A stretch of 64,000 nucleotides of DNA, taken from positions 62,001 to 126,000 of the forward strand of contig NZ_QCZK02000059.1 in NCBI RefSeq assembly GCF_003347595.2. The letters run 5' to 3'. The notes beneath the pieces were generated by a model. That model made no database searches. It was not told the DNA's origin and saw nothing but the letters and a program-made list of their open reading frames with translations. The translations under genes were made by a program, and so were the position numbers. Of this stretch, positions 8,239 through 16,451 are shown in pieces; position 1 is the first letter of the stretch, and each line of letters opens with the position of its first letter. The DNA comes from Botryobacter ruber (GTDB lineage: Bacteria > Bacteroidota > Bacteroidia > Cytophagales > Hymenobacteraceae).

Positions 8239-8622
8239 CTACGCCACCAACTGCTCATACAGCTTCTCCAGCGTTTCTTTGGCATCGTTGCACATGCCCG
8301 GATGCACCGGTGAGGTTTGCACAATGGTGCTGCGGGCGGCCGTGAGCCAGCGGAAGCGCGAGGCGATGGGTAGCTGCCCGATGGGGCCTCCCTGCGCACG
8401 GCCGGCACATACTTTTTCAAAGGCCAGCAGGCGCTCCTTCAGCTCCGCTACATCCACGTTTGCAAAACAGGCATTCAGCCGCTGCTCGTTCAGGGCACAC
8501 TTTGTCTGCAGGAAACCCTCTGCAGCGCAGTACAGGATCACGCCCACGTTCAGGAACTCCTCCCGCTCCACCCGGGGCACCACCCGGATGACGGCATACT
8601 CAAATAAGTGCTTATCTTGCAT
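8239..8622 (-). CDS. DUF3037 protein
   Basis: About 127 residues from ATG 8622 (MQDKHLFEYAVIRVVPRVER). The longer frame to 8682 would run deep into the upstream gene and is not preferred. The family signature is the N-terminal FEYAVIRVVPRVEREEFLNV with GVILYC. The start overlaps the end of the HipA-like kinase gene by 11 bp, so the pair is translationally coupled. DUF3037 and HipA-like kinase genes are commonly found together; the role of the pair is not established. No signal peptide or membrane segment is visible, so a cytosolic protein is expected. Confidence 0.8.
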   Translation of the reverse strand: MQDKHLFEYAVIRVVPRVEREEFLNVGVILYCAAEGFLQTKCALNEQRLNACFANVDVAELKERLLAFEKVCAGRAQGGPIGQLPIASRFRWLTAARSTIVQTSPVHPGMCNDAKETLEKLYEQLVA

Positions 8623-9397
8623 CCTGCGCTCCTTTGACAAAAATTTGAGAATGGGCCACACGTGTTTCCAGGAACTGCACATAGGCTTCCCGGTGCTCCT
8701 CCGCCGTCTCGAATGGCGACTCTACATCCGTCAGCCACTCGTCCGGCACCACCGCTACAATAGCCCGGATACGCTCCGGCGTCAGCACGGCGCGGAAGGC
8801 GGCGTCTGCTGCTTCGAGCTCGGTGGCGCGCGACAGCAGTACGTGGTCTTTCACCTGCGGGAAAGGCCGCTTGGCCTGTTCCTCCCAGTTCTGCCAGGAA
8901 TGATGAAAGTAAAGAGAGGCGCCATGGTCGATGAGCCACAGTTCTTTGCGCCACATCAGCATGTTCGTGTTGCGGGCCGTGCGGTCTACGTTCGTGATGA
9001 GGCAGTCGAGCCACACAATTTGCGAGGCGAGCGTGGTATCGAGGGTGTTGACGATCGGGTCGAAGGTAATGGCCCCGGAAAGGTAGTGCAGCCCCAGGTT
9101 CAGGCCTTCGCTGGCCCGCAGCAGGTCCTGTATTTCCTCGTCGGGTTCGGTGCGGCCAAAGGCTTCGTGCAGGTTGATGAACACAATTTCGGGCACCCGG
9201 AAACCCAGCGCACGGGCAATCTCACCGGAGATAAGTTCGGCAATCAACGCTTTGATGCCTTGCCCGGCCCCCCGGAACTTGAGCACGTACATAAAATCGT
9301 CGTCTGCCTCCACAATGGCCGGCAGCGATCCGCCCTCGCGCAGCGGCGTCACGTACCGCACCACATCCACGGTTCTGATATCAGGTTTATGCTTCAT
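8612..9397 (-). CDS. HipA-like kinase-domain protein
   Basis: 261 residues. The fold resembles the kinase part of HipA: an N-terminal lobe (VLKFRGAGQGIKALIAELIS, GEIARALGF), a catalytic-loop-like segment LDCLITNVDRTARNTNMLMW, and a metal-binding segment ELWLIDHGASLYFHH. The conserved Asp and Asn residues of a protein-kinase-like active site are therefore present. It is much shorter than HipA toxin and has no HipB antitoxin neighbour; its partner is the overlapping DUF3037 gene. It may phosphorylate a protein or small molecule, but target and role are unknown. A HipBA-type persistence function should not be assumed. Confidence 0.75.
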   Translation of the reverse strand: MKHKPDIRTVDVVRYVTPLREGGSLPAIVEADDDFMYVLKFRGAGQGIKALIAELISGEIARALGFRVPEIVFINLHEAFGRTEPDEEIQDLLRASEGLNLGLHYLSGAITFDPIVNTLDTTLASQIVWLDCLITNVDRTARNTNMLMWRKELWLIDHGASLYFHHSWQNWEEQAKRPFPQVKDHVLLSRATELEAADAAFRAVLTPERIRAIVAVVPDEWLTDVESPFETAEEHREAYVQFLETRVAHSQIFVKGAQDAR

Positions 9398-9419
9398 ATT
9401 TTCATCTTTTGGGCGTTAT

Positions 9420-9446
9420 CTGCACCTGCCACCATAGCCTCAGAAC
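9420..9446 (+). repeat. Dispersed 'CTGCACCTGCCACCA' repeat, copy 3
   Basis: CTGCACCTGCCACCATAGCC followed by TCAGAAC, directly upstream of the HipA-like kinase start and next to the inverted element at 9459. Confidence 0.8.
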
Positions 9447-9458
9447 ATTTGTATACTT

Positions 9459-9598
9459 GTAGGGGCAGGTCTTGCGCCTGCCCAATCGTTCCCGAGTCAT
9501 GGCTGTGAATTAATTTTCCCTGCTCCTATCGTATTTTCTTTTACTTTCCCTGCACGATTGCCGGTGCACGATTGGGCAGGTGCAAGACCTGCCCCTAC
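9459..9598. repeat. Inverted-repeat element, 'GGGGCAGGTCTTGC' arms
   Basis: Arms at 9459-9489 (GTAGGGGCAGGTCTTGCGCC...) and 9568-9598 (complement, with AGACCTGCCCCTAC) flank about 80 bp. A related element with GGGACAGGTCGCGACC arms is at 60944-61091, sharing the CAATCG/CGATTG inner ends. The right arm contains the stop codon of the glycosyltransferase gene. Confidence 0.85.
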
Positions 9599-10578
9599 TG
9601 CCAGGGCAAAAACTTTTCGGTTTGTACCTGCTTTAACCTGGGCGGTTCTGCATTCAGCTTCTTCCCCTCTATCACCTGTTGATACTTCTCCAGGTAGGCT
9701 TCTGCCATTTTGCGGGCGCTGAACACGTCCACGACATATTGGTGGCAGGCGCTTCTGGAGTAGGAACTGCTGTTTTCCAGCGCCTGCGCCAGGTCTGATG
9801 TGCTGGTTGTTAAGTAGCCAACTTCTTTGTTTACTATTTCCGGAAGCGAGCCGTAGGGGGTACCGAACACAGGGCAGCCAAAGTACAGACTTTCGGTGAT
9901 GGCCAGGCCAAAGGGCTCGTGCCAGCGCACCGGGAACACCAGTCCTTTGGAGCCGTTGAGCAGTTGCAGCTTTTCTTCGCCGCCCACCATGCCGCAGAAA
10001 CTGATGCGGGGACTGAAGGTGAAGCGCATACCCATTTTAAAATTGAACCGCTGTCCGCCCAGCACTTGCAGCCGTTCGTCGCGGGTTTGTTTAATGGCGT
10101 TGATGGCGCCCTTTACATTTTTCACGCGCCAGGCGGCGTTGCCCAGGAAGTGGAAGTAATTTCTGTTCTTCGTCAGGTCGGGTTTGCCGTAGTCGTCCCA
10201 GTCGAGGCCGTTGTACACAAAGGAGTCGGAGCCGTAGCGGTTGGCGTGGTTCCGGGAAACAAACACCGTATTGCTATCAAACTCACGGTAGTCGTTGCAG
10301 TTGCCGTGCATGGTAAACAGGTAAGGCGTCCGGATTTCCTCTTCGGGCATAAAGTTGAAGTGCACCACATCGGTACCCGCCGGAATCTGCTCCGACACTT
10401 TTTTACTTTTATCAAAAAAAAGCACGGGGGCAAAGTCGCAGGAGGAGCCTTCGTGCAGCAGGTAGGTAACCTGATGCCCCATCTTTACCAGTTCCTTCCC
10501 CAGGTACCAGACCACGCGCTCGATGCCGCCGTATGTGGCTACCGGAATCACACCTTCGTAGGCAATAAGTATGTTCAT
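9595..10578 (-). CDS. Glycosyltransferase, GT4-like
   Basis: 327 residues from ATG 10578 (MNILIAYEGVIPVATYGGIE). The frame stays open to 10770, but those 64 extra codons are a translated repeat element, so the internal ATG is chosen. The GT-B fold is indicated by the N-terminal YGGIERVVWYLGKELVKMGH and by the C-terminal donor-site pattern PVRWHEPFGLAITESLYFGC, with the E-x7-E spacing of family 4 enzymes. It probably transfers a sugar from a nucleotide donor to an unknown acceptor in the cytosol or at the membrane. No sugar-biosynthesis genes adjoin it. The end of the gene (FLPWQ, stop) overlaps an inverted-repeat arm. Confidence 0.85.
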   Translation of the reverse strand: MNILIAYEGVIPVATYGGIERVVWYLGKELVKMGHQVTYLLHEGSSCDFAPVLFFDKSKKVSEQIPAGTDVVHFNFMPEEEIRTPYLFTMHGNCNDYREFDSNTVFVSRNHANRYGSDSFVYNGLDWDDYGKPDLTKNRNYFHFLGNAAWRVKNVKGAINAIKQTRDERLQVLGGQRFNFKMGMRFTFSPRISFCGMVGGEEKLQLLNGSKGLVFPVRWHEPFGLAITESLYFGCPVFGTPYGSLPEIVNKEVGYLTTSTSDLAQALENSSSYSRSACHQYVVDVFSARKMAEAYLEKYQQVIEGKKLNAEPPRLKQVQTEKFLPWQ

Positions 10579-10634
10579 GCGTTGCTTGTCTTGTTGCGCA
10601 CCCCTATTCGCAGGGCTGACAAACTTAATTATAC

Positions 10635-10760
10635 TGGCGCGAGTGCTCCCCTTGTGTCTATTATCCCGCAGCCTTTGGCTACAGTAAATAGCCTGCTTAT
10701 GGTTCACGGCGGCCAGAGGCCGCGGAATAGGCGTCACGAGCGAGGACGCTCGCGCCATTT
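10635..10760. repeat. Inverted-repeat element, 'GGCGCGAGCGTC' type
   Basis: The right arm (10707-10760: GGCGGCCAGAGGCCGCGGAA..., then GAGCGAGGACGCTCGCGCC) is mirrored by a degenerate left arm (GGCGCGAGTGCTCCCCTTGTG...). A one-armed copy is at 52988-53044. It lies upstream of the glycosyltransferase start. Confidence 0.7.
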
Positions 10761-10809
10761 TTAAAGTCATGAAGTTAAAAGAAACTTTCCGGACTTACTG
10801 CACCTGCCA

Positions 10810-13338
10810 CTATTTCCACTCCACTTTCAGGTCTTTGATTAGCGCAGGCGCACCGCCGTTGTACTGGATGCCGAAGCCGCCTGCTTTACCCGGTGCGATG
10901 TCTGTTGCCATATCCACAGCGGCGGCTACCTCCGGACTGTTGGGCTTCGGCTTCTCCTGTGCCTGCGTTGCGGCCTGCGCCAGCAGCTTGTTTCCTTTGG
11001 TTTCTATGGTAATGGTACAGGGGGTCCGGTAGCCGGAGGTGGTGATGGGTTCGCTGATCGTGGTTGCCTGGCCGTTCTTATATTGCACGAACACGCAATC
11101 CACCGCATCGTGGTGCTTGGTGGTCCGGATAAATCGCAGGCCGTAGCCCGTCATGGTTTCGGTGTCGAACTTGATGAGCACGTCCATGTAGAGGTGCGCC
11201 ACGCTGAAGCCCTGGCCTGCCGTTTTGTAGGGGGCCACCGTCATGGTTAGTTTCATGTCGCCAAACGTTTTCCCGACCGGGGTGTAGCGCAGGCTGGCAC
11301 TGCGGCCCTGCAAGAGCCCCAGCATGTTGGCTGCCCCATCTACGCCCTCGCCATAGTGCCAGGCATCGCGCTCTTTGCTCACGTTATTCGGGTTATTTTC
11401 ATCTTCCGGTTCAAAATGCCCGAACGTCCAGAAGCCCGGCAGCACCTTCGGCTGGTTTTTGGTAGAAAGGTTGCGAAAGTCGGTGTACAGCAGGTTCGGA
11501 TTGGCTTTCACATCTTTGGCTGCGATAGGTTTTGGCAGCACATAAGCCACCGCTTCGCCAGCTTCGCAACGTATGTGTTTGGGCGCCACCGCCGCCATGA
11601 GGTAATACCCCACATCTCCAGCCGAAAGCGTGTATTCCTGTAAAGGCGTATCGAACCGCGACACAGCTACTTCTACCGGGTTGCTGCCTTTGGCATCGGT
11701 GCAGCGGTACCAGCTCACCCGCGACTGGTCCGCGAAACGCATGTCGAGCTTGTAGGCTACTTTCAGTTTCCCATCAGTGGGCTTCGCAATAGTTGGCTTT
11801 GCCGTGAACGCAGGAGCCGCTAACATGGCAGGTGCAACGGTTAACACACTCGCCGCTTCCAGGCCCGAAGCAGTAGCTGCGGTGATGATAACCTGCCGGG
11901 TGTCGTCGTTTGTGTTAGTGGGAATTACCTCGCAGGTCCTGCCATCGGCACTCACGTTCAGTTCTACCAACCCAGCATGTGCAGGAGCTACCGCCCATTT
12001 CACTTGCTCATCGCTGTGCTCGTAGTTACCAAACCGCATTACCCTGGCGCTTAGCTTTGCTGTGTTCTTATTCGTTTCAAGCGTAACATTGGTGGGCGAA
12101 AGCAGCAGCTGCACCGGCAGATTCGTGTAGGATTTGCCCTGCGCTTTTTCGGCTGCCAACACCTGCTCCTTCACCCCAATCGGGTCCCAGTCGTCGTTGC
12201 CGCGCAGCAGGTTGTAAGTGTTGTAAATTACCTTGCCGTTGTGCTCCAGGCGGTAGGCATTCAGCACCGGCTTACCAGCCATTTCAACGGTGGAGGCCGG
12301 GTCTTTTTTCCCGATAACGACTGCTTTTCCGTTGAGCGTGATGTTGTGCTGGTAGTTGCGCGTTTCGTGCGGCACCACATCCCGCCAGGCTAAATAGGGA
12401 GTTGCTTCGCTTGTAAAACGGGTATCCACCACGGCTACCTGTCCGTTGGCTTTCGTGAAATACTGCTGATTGCCGGTAAAGGACCTGATGTCGCAGTTGA
12501 GGAAAACGGCGCCGGTGCCGGTGGTGTGGTAGAAGGGCTTGGAGCCGTAGATGTCGAGGGTAGAGTTCAGGTACACGGCAGTGCCGCACAGGGCATCGTC
12601 GGTGGATTCGAAGTGGCAGCGGTCGAACAGCACCCGTTTGCCGCCTACAAAAGGATTCAGGTTGAGCCTGCTCACAAAGCGGGTATTGCGGGCTACAATT
12701 TTATCGCCGTTGCAGTGGATAAGCTGCGCCTGCACAATGGCGGATGCTCTTTTTTCCCGGTTCAGTTGGGGCGCCAGCGGGTAAACAAGGTCGATGCTGC
12801 AGTAATTGCCAAAGGTGATGTTCTCGGAGCTGGTGCCCTGCCCGATAAACCGGAACATGGTAAAATTGCCCTGGGCCCCGATGGTCTGGCCACGGTTGCT
12901 GGCCAGCACCACGTTCTCGGCCTTATCCGACAAACCCTGAAAGCGCAGCCACTCGCATTTTATCACCAGACCATACGGCACTGCTGCCCCCTCTTTCGGA
13001 ACACGAATGGCCGGGTCATCGGGGTTGTCTATCCAATACACGTACGGCGCCAGGTACAGCACCATCGGCGCTGCTTCGGTACCGTCTGTCAGGTGTTTGG
13101 CTGCTTCGTTGACCGAATTGTACACGTACGGGTATTTCGCGGCCTGCTCCTTCGTCAGCTGCCCGTCGATGAAAAAAGCTTTCGGACCCAGCTTCACTTT
13201 CTTGCCTTTGTATACAATGTGGTCGCCGCCGAATGCGATGGGATTGCCGGCGTCGAGCGACTTGTAATTTAGCAACTGCTGCGCCGAGCAGTACAGCACC
13301 ACCAGCAGGAACAGGCTGGTCAGGAAAAGTTTTTTCAT
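10810..13338 (-). CDS. Secreted right-handed beta-helix protein, probably pectin-active
   Basis: 842 residues with a Sec signal peptide ending LYCSAQ. Residues about 60-340 look like a parallel beta-helix of the pectinesterase/pectate-lyase type (NITFGNYCSIDLV, RVLFDRCHFESTDDALCGTA, VFLNCDIRSFTGNQQYF). The N-terminal YVYNSVNEAAKHL, PMVLYLAPYVYW and WLRFQGLS resemble CE8-like proteins. Residues about 430-620 hold Ig-like segments, and the last 200 (YTDFRNLSTKNQ to FGIQYNGGAPALIKDLKVEW) look like a jelly-roll module. The exact enzyme class is not recognised; typical CE8 catalytic motifs are not obvious, so it could be an esterase-like or binding protein. It is monocistronic on the minus strand, apart from the main pectin locus. 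Confidence 0.65.
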   Translation of the reverse strand: MKKLFLTSLFLLVVLYCSAQQLLNYKSLDAGNPIAFGGDHIVYKGKKVKLGPKAFFIDGQLTKEQAAKYPYVYNSVNEAAKHLTDGTEAAPMVLYLAPYVYWIDNPDDPAIRVPKEGAAVPYGLVIKCEWLRFQGLSDKAENVVLASNRGQTIGAQGNFTMFRFIGQGTSSENITFGNYCSIDLVYPLAPQLNREKRASAIVQAQLIHCNGDKIVARNTRFVSRLNLNPFVGGKRVLFDRCHFESTDDALCGTAVYLNSTLDIYGSKPFYHTTGTGAVFLNCDIRSFTGNQQYFTKANGQVAVVDTRFTSEATPYLAWRDVVPHETRNYQHNITLNGKAVVIGKKDPASTVEMAGKPVLNAYRLEHNGKVIYNTYNLLRGNDDWDPIGVKEQVLAAEKAQGKSYTNLPVQLLLSPTNVTLETNKNTAKLSARVMRFGNYEHSDEQVKWAVAPAHAGLVELNVSADGRTCEVIPTNTNDDTRQVIITAATASGLEAASVLTVAPAMLAAPAFTAKPTIAKPTDGKLKVAYKLDMRFADQSRVSWYRCTDAKGSNPVEVAVSRFDTPLQEYTLSAGDVGYYLMAAVAPKHIRCEAGEAVAYVLPKPIAAKDVKANPNLLYTDFRNLSTKNQPKVLPGFWTFGHFEPEDENNPNNVSKERDAWHYGEGVDGAANMLGLLQGRSASLRYTPVGKTFGDMKLTMTVAPYKTAGQGFSVAHLYMDVLIKFDTETMTGYGLRFIRTTKHHDAVDCVFVQYKNGQATTISEPITTSGYRTPCTITIETKGNKLLAQAATQAQEKPKPNSPEVAAAVDMATDIAPGKAGGFGIQYNGGAPALIKDLKVEWK

Positions 13339-13491
13339 ATAGCCACCGAATGTGATTTACTTTGTTTTTCTTTTGTGCTTTGCTAAAAGCAGGCACCTGC
13401 ACTAAAGAACAGAAGTCCGACCTAAGCTGTTCCGGAAAGAACCGCCATTGCCAACATTCCGCTGCACTCGTAGCTGCAGCTGTACCTCTTC

Positions 13492-14577
13492 TTAAACTCC
13501 GAAGCCTATTTTCTTAACGCCTCCATTCGTATCGAAGCCTCTCTTTTCAAAGTTAAAAATATCTGCCAGCGCCATATCTTTCCCGTCGGCTTGGTAACCC
13601 ATCGCTTCCAGCAGCTTGTTCGATTTTTCCTTCGTCAGCGGCTTGAACTCATAATTGGCTATCATGCGGCCTTTGCGCAGAAGTGCTTTGTCTACTCTGG
13701 CGATACTGGTGTTGAAGGTGCAGATAATTTTGATATTCAGGTAATCACTAAACAGTCCGTCGGTCAGCTGGAGAATGGTCGAAACCACCGAGTTTTCACT
13801 TAAACTTTCCCTGCTGGTAATTACTTTTTCGGCATCTTCGATAATCAGGATGGAGTTCCGGTTCTGCAGTAAGAAGGAAATAAAATCCGGGTTGAGCAGG
13901 TCCTTGATAAATTCATTCTGAACGAAGATAAAATCCTTTGTCTGGAACCTGGAGATGAGGCTTTTGATATAAGAAGTTTTACCTGTTCCCGGCGCTCCGT
14001 GCAACAAAATTAAGCCGGCTACTTCCCGGTTCAACGCCTCCTCGATGATGGCATTTATTTCCAGGAAGTCATCGTTATACAGCTCGTCAAGGTTTAATTG
14101 CAGTTCATCCGTCCGGACGTCTTCCGTATAAAAATGGCGTGAGTTATGGGAAAGCACTTTAAAAGTCGGCGACTTGTTTACACCAAATTTTGCACGGAGC
14201 ATCTTGTTCATGGATATCACTTCCTGTTCAAGGGCTGCATCCGCCACATCATACAGAAAATCTACCGTCAGCTCGTTGCTCACTAACGAAATCCAGATAA
14301 CAAGCTTCTTCGACTCGCTTTTCAATAAATACTGGTCCGGGTAATCATTTGAAGAATCAGCATTTTTATCGTCCGCTGTGTTCCAGTTTTTAACTACCTC
14401 CTTCAACTGTAAATCCTCGTAATTAAACGACGCCATTACGGCTTCCATCGCTTCTTTGGTTGCTTTTAAGGGCGTTTCAAATTTCAGGTTGGAAGGGAGC
14501 GTGTCATAACAAATGATAAAATATGAGCTTCGGTGAAAATCGCTATAGGAATCGTATGCTTCGAGCAGGTTGGGCAT
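13492..14577 (-). CDS. AAA+ ATPase
   Basis: 361 residues. Walker A is GAPGTGKT (194-201), Walker B ILIIEDAE (243-250), sensor 1 IICTFNTS, and an arginine-finger-like RKGRM near 301-305. Overall this is the BCS1/FtsH-like AAA branch. The first 180 residues are a separate, non-hydrophobic domain of unknown fold. ATP-driven remodelling of a protein partner is the family expectation; the partner is not known. It is the only gene on this strand between the beta-helix protein and a small AT-rich hypothetical gene 83 bp upstream. The C-terminus (FEKRGFDTNGGVKKIGFGV) is short after the lid region. Confidence 0.8.
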   Translation of the reverse strand: MPNLLEAYDSYSDFHRSSYFIICYDTLPSNLKFETPLKATKEAMEAVMASFNYEDLQLKEVVKNWNTADDKNADSSNDYPDQYLLKSESKKLVIWISLVSNELTVDFLYDVADAALEQEVISMNKMLRAKFGVNKSPTFKVLSHNSRHFYTEDVRTDELQLNLDELYNDDFLEINAIIEEALNREVAGLILLHGAPGTGKTSYIKSLISRFQTKDFIFVQNEFIKDLLNPDFISFLLQNRNSILIIEDAEKVITSRESLSENSVVSTILQLTDGLFSDYLNIKIICTFNTSIARVDKALLRKGRMIANYEFKPLTKEKSNKLLEAMGYQADGKDMALADIFNFEKRGFDTNGGVKKIGFGV

Positions 14578-14659
14578 TTATGGTCGGTTATTTAAGAATT
14601 TAGGATGATGAACTGGTGTGAGGAATAACGGGCTGGTATAAAAGGATTTAGTATTCCTT

Positions 14660-15109
14660 TTATACATTGTTGGACAACGAATTTTTTATTTCTCTTTTTT
14701 CAAATGTTTCCCATGGAAAATGTGACTTCATAGAATCTGTGCATACAGTTTCCCAAATGCCATTTATTGGTTTTTGCAATATAGCTTTGGATACATTTTC
14801 ATTTCTCACTAATTGCAGAATTCTATATTCGCCCTTTATTATCCCTCTGACTGCATTCATGAACATATCGCACACCTGTGCATCTTTTATAGGAAACCAA
14901 GAACAATTAATTAATTCAGTAGAAATGAATAACTCATCTGTCTGAAGGTTCAAATTAATTCCAAAATCTAAACCAGGTTGTTTGGGAATATCCAAAGATA
15001 AGTCAACGTACTTAGGATTTAATTCTAAGTCCATATGTAAATAACTAAATTCAGCCTCTATTTCTAGAAACAAGCTTTTAGCATTTTCATAGTATATTAA
15101 CTTCTTCAT
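14660..15109 (-). CDS. Hypothetical protein, A+T-rich gene
   Basis: 149 residues, start MKKLIYYENAKSLFLEIEAE. No family is recognised. It has no signal peptide or membrane helix. The predicted content is alternating strands and helices (FSYLHMDLELNPKYVDLSLD, CDMFMNAVRGIIKGEYRILQ). The codon usage is visibly richer in A and T than its neighbours, which suggests recent acquisition. Size, composition and isolation recall contact-toxin immunity proteins, but no toxin gene adjoins it, so that is only a guess. It is followed 83 bp later by the AAA+ ATPase on the same strand. Confidence 0.55.
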   Translation of the reverse strand: MKKLIYYENAKSLFLEIEAEFSYLHMDLELNPKYVDLSLDIPKQPGLDFGINLNLQTDELFISTELINCSWFPIKDAQVCDMFMNAVRGIIKGEYRILQLVRNENVSKAILQKPINGIWETVCTDSMKSHFPWETFEKREIKNSLSNNV

Positions 15110-15275
15110 TTATTAATTGCTGCCCAACGGTAAGATAAACCGAACTATCCGGCTTATCTGCACTATACCCAGAGTTCACCTAAACTTCATCAAACCTTCC
15201 CAGCTCCCATAGTACAACTCTCCGACAATTTAGTAAAATATCCTGCTCCAAACATTTTTTCCCTTCAGAAAAATA

Positions 15276-15308
15276 CTGCTCCTCCTCCCACCATACCCTC
15301 TGCTGCTT
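15276..15308 (+). repeat. Dispersed 'CTGCACCTGCCACCA' repeat, diverged copy
   Basis: CTGCTCCTCCTCCCACCATA followed by CCCTCTGCTGCTT matches the family with a few changes. It sits about 100 bp upstream of the epimerase gene, in an otherwise featureless spacer of about 300 bp. Confidence 0.65.
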
Positions 15309-15407
15309 AAATCCCCACCTGCGCAATAAGTCAAGCGATTTGCAGCATCTGTCATCAAGGCCTCGGCTGTTGTTTCCGACCTTTGTAACGTATAAAAACA
15401 TAAAGCA

Positions 15408-16451
15408 ATGGAAATGACGAAAGCACACTATTTGGTATTAGGGGGCACAGGCAGCATCGGGTATGCGGTTGCGCAGGAACTGCTGGCACAGAACGAACAG
15501 GTGACGCTCCTGGTGCGCAACAGGCAGAAGGCGCAAGGGCTATTCAAGCAACAGCCGAACCTGACTATTGTGGAAGGCGATACCAAAGACCTGCCTTTGC
15601 TAAAGCAACTGGGGGCGCAGGCGACGCACATCTTTCACGGCATCAACTATCCTTATAACAAGTGGGAAGGCAACATGGAAGAAGTGACCCGCAATGTAAT
15701 AGAAGCGGCAGCACAAAACAAAGCCACCATCCTTTTCCCGGGCAACGTCTACAACTACGGCCTCACCGCCAGGCCCATCACCGAAACGGACCATCCAAAC
15801 CCCAACACCCGCGAAGGCGCCATCCGGGTAAGGCTGGAGAAGCTGCTGCAACAGGCTGCTGCCGAAGGGAAATGCAAAGTACTCCTCCTGCGCCTGCCCG
15901 ACTTCTGGGGACCAAATGTCACGAACGAAGGCGTAGCGCCTATTTTCAACGGGGCCCTTACCGGCAAACCCATGCCCTGGCTCGTGAATCTCGACATCCC
16001 GCACCAACTGGTGTATACACCCGATGCAGCACGTGTATTCTACCAGCTTCTTCAAAAAGCGCCGTCAGAAAATTTTACGCTATATAATTATGGAGGCGAA
16101 GTAGTGCTCTCTATGCGCCAACTGTTTCAGCAGATAGCCAGCCTGGCAGGCACCACCCCTAGATACAAGCTGTACTCCAAAGGCTTTGTGCGTTTCATGG
16201 GCCTGTTTATACCGGTGCTCCGCGAGCTGAAGGAAATGCTCTACCTCTACGACCAAACCATCGTGCTCGACGACAGCAAGCTAAAAAAGGCGCTGCCAGG
16301 CTTTCGGCCTACGCCCCTTCCCGAAGCTATTCGCACGACACTGGACTGGTTCCGGGAACATTACCACACGCGCGAAGAACTCAGGAAGCAGCCTGCATCC
16401 GGAGGTGCTCCTGGCGGTAAAGTCCGGGCGGAAGGCCTGTCCACTTTTTAA
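15408..16451 (+). CDS. NAD(P)-dependent epimerase/dehydratase (atypical SDR)
   Basis: 347 residues. The Rossmann cofactor motif GGTGSIGYAVAQELL lies at residues 13-27. A segment typical of this SDR group follows (ILFPGNVYNYG, where Tyr takes the catalytic position, then RVRLEKLLQQAAAEGK). A hydrophobic patch GLFIPVLRELKEMLY occurs near the C-terminus. It is likely a soluble or membrane-associated oxidoreductase acting on a nucleotide sugar or small ketone; the substrate is unknown. Oddity: the last 23 codons are antisense to the end of the convergent AraC gene, giving a 71-bp overlap and a Gly/Arg/Lys-rich tail unlike a normal SDR end. Confidence 0.8.
   Translation: MEMTKAHYLVLGGTGSIGYAVAQELLAQNEQVTLLVRNRQKAQGLFKQQPNLTIVEGDTKDLPLLKQLGAQATHIFHGINYPYNKWEGNMEEVTRNVIEAAAQNKATILFPGNVYNYGLTARPITETDHPNPNTREGAIRVRLEKLLQQAAAEGKCKVLLLRLPDFWGPNVTNEGVAPIFNGALTGKPMPWLVNLDIPHQLVYTPDAARVFYQLLQKAPSENFTLYNYGGEVVLSMRQLFQQIASLAGTTPRYKLYSKGFVRFMGLFIPVLRELKEMLYLYDQTIVLDDSKLKKALPGFRPTPLPEAIRTTLDWFREHYHTREELRKQPASGGAPGGKVRAEGLSTF

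Noticed and set aside
8279..9508. 409-codon plus-strand frame across the DUF3037/HipA-like genes
   Set aside because: It is antisense to two recognisable overlapping genes; composition is that of a shadow frame.
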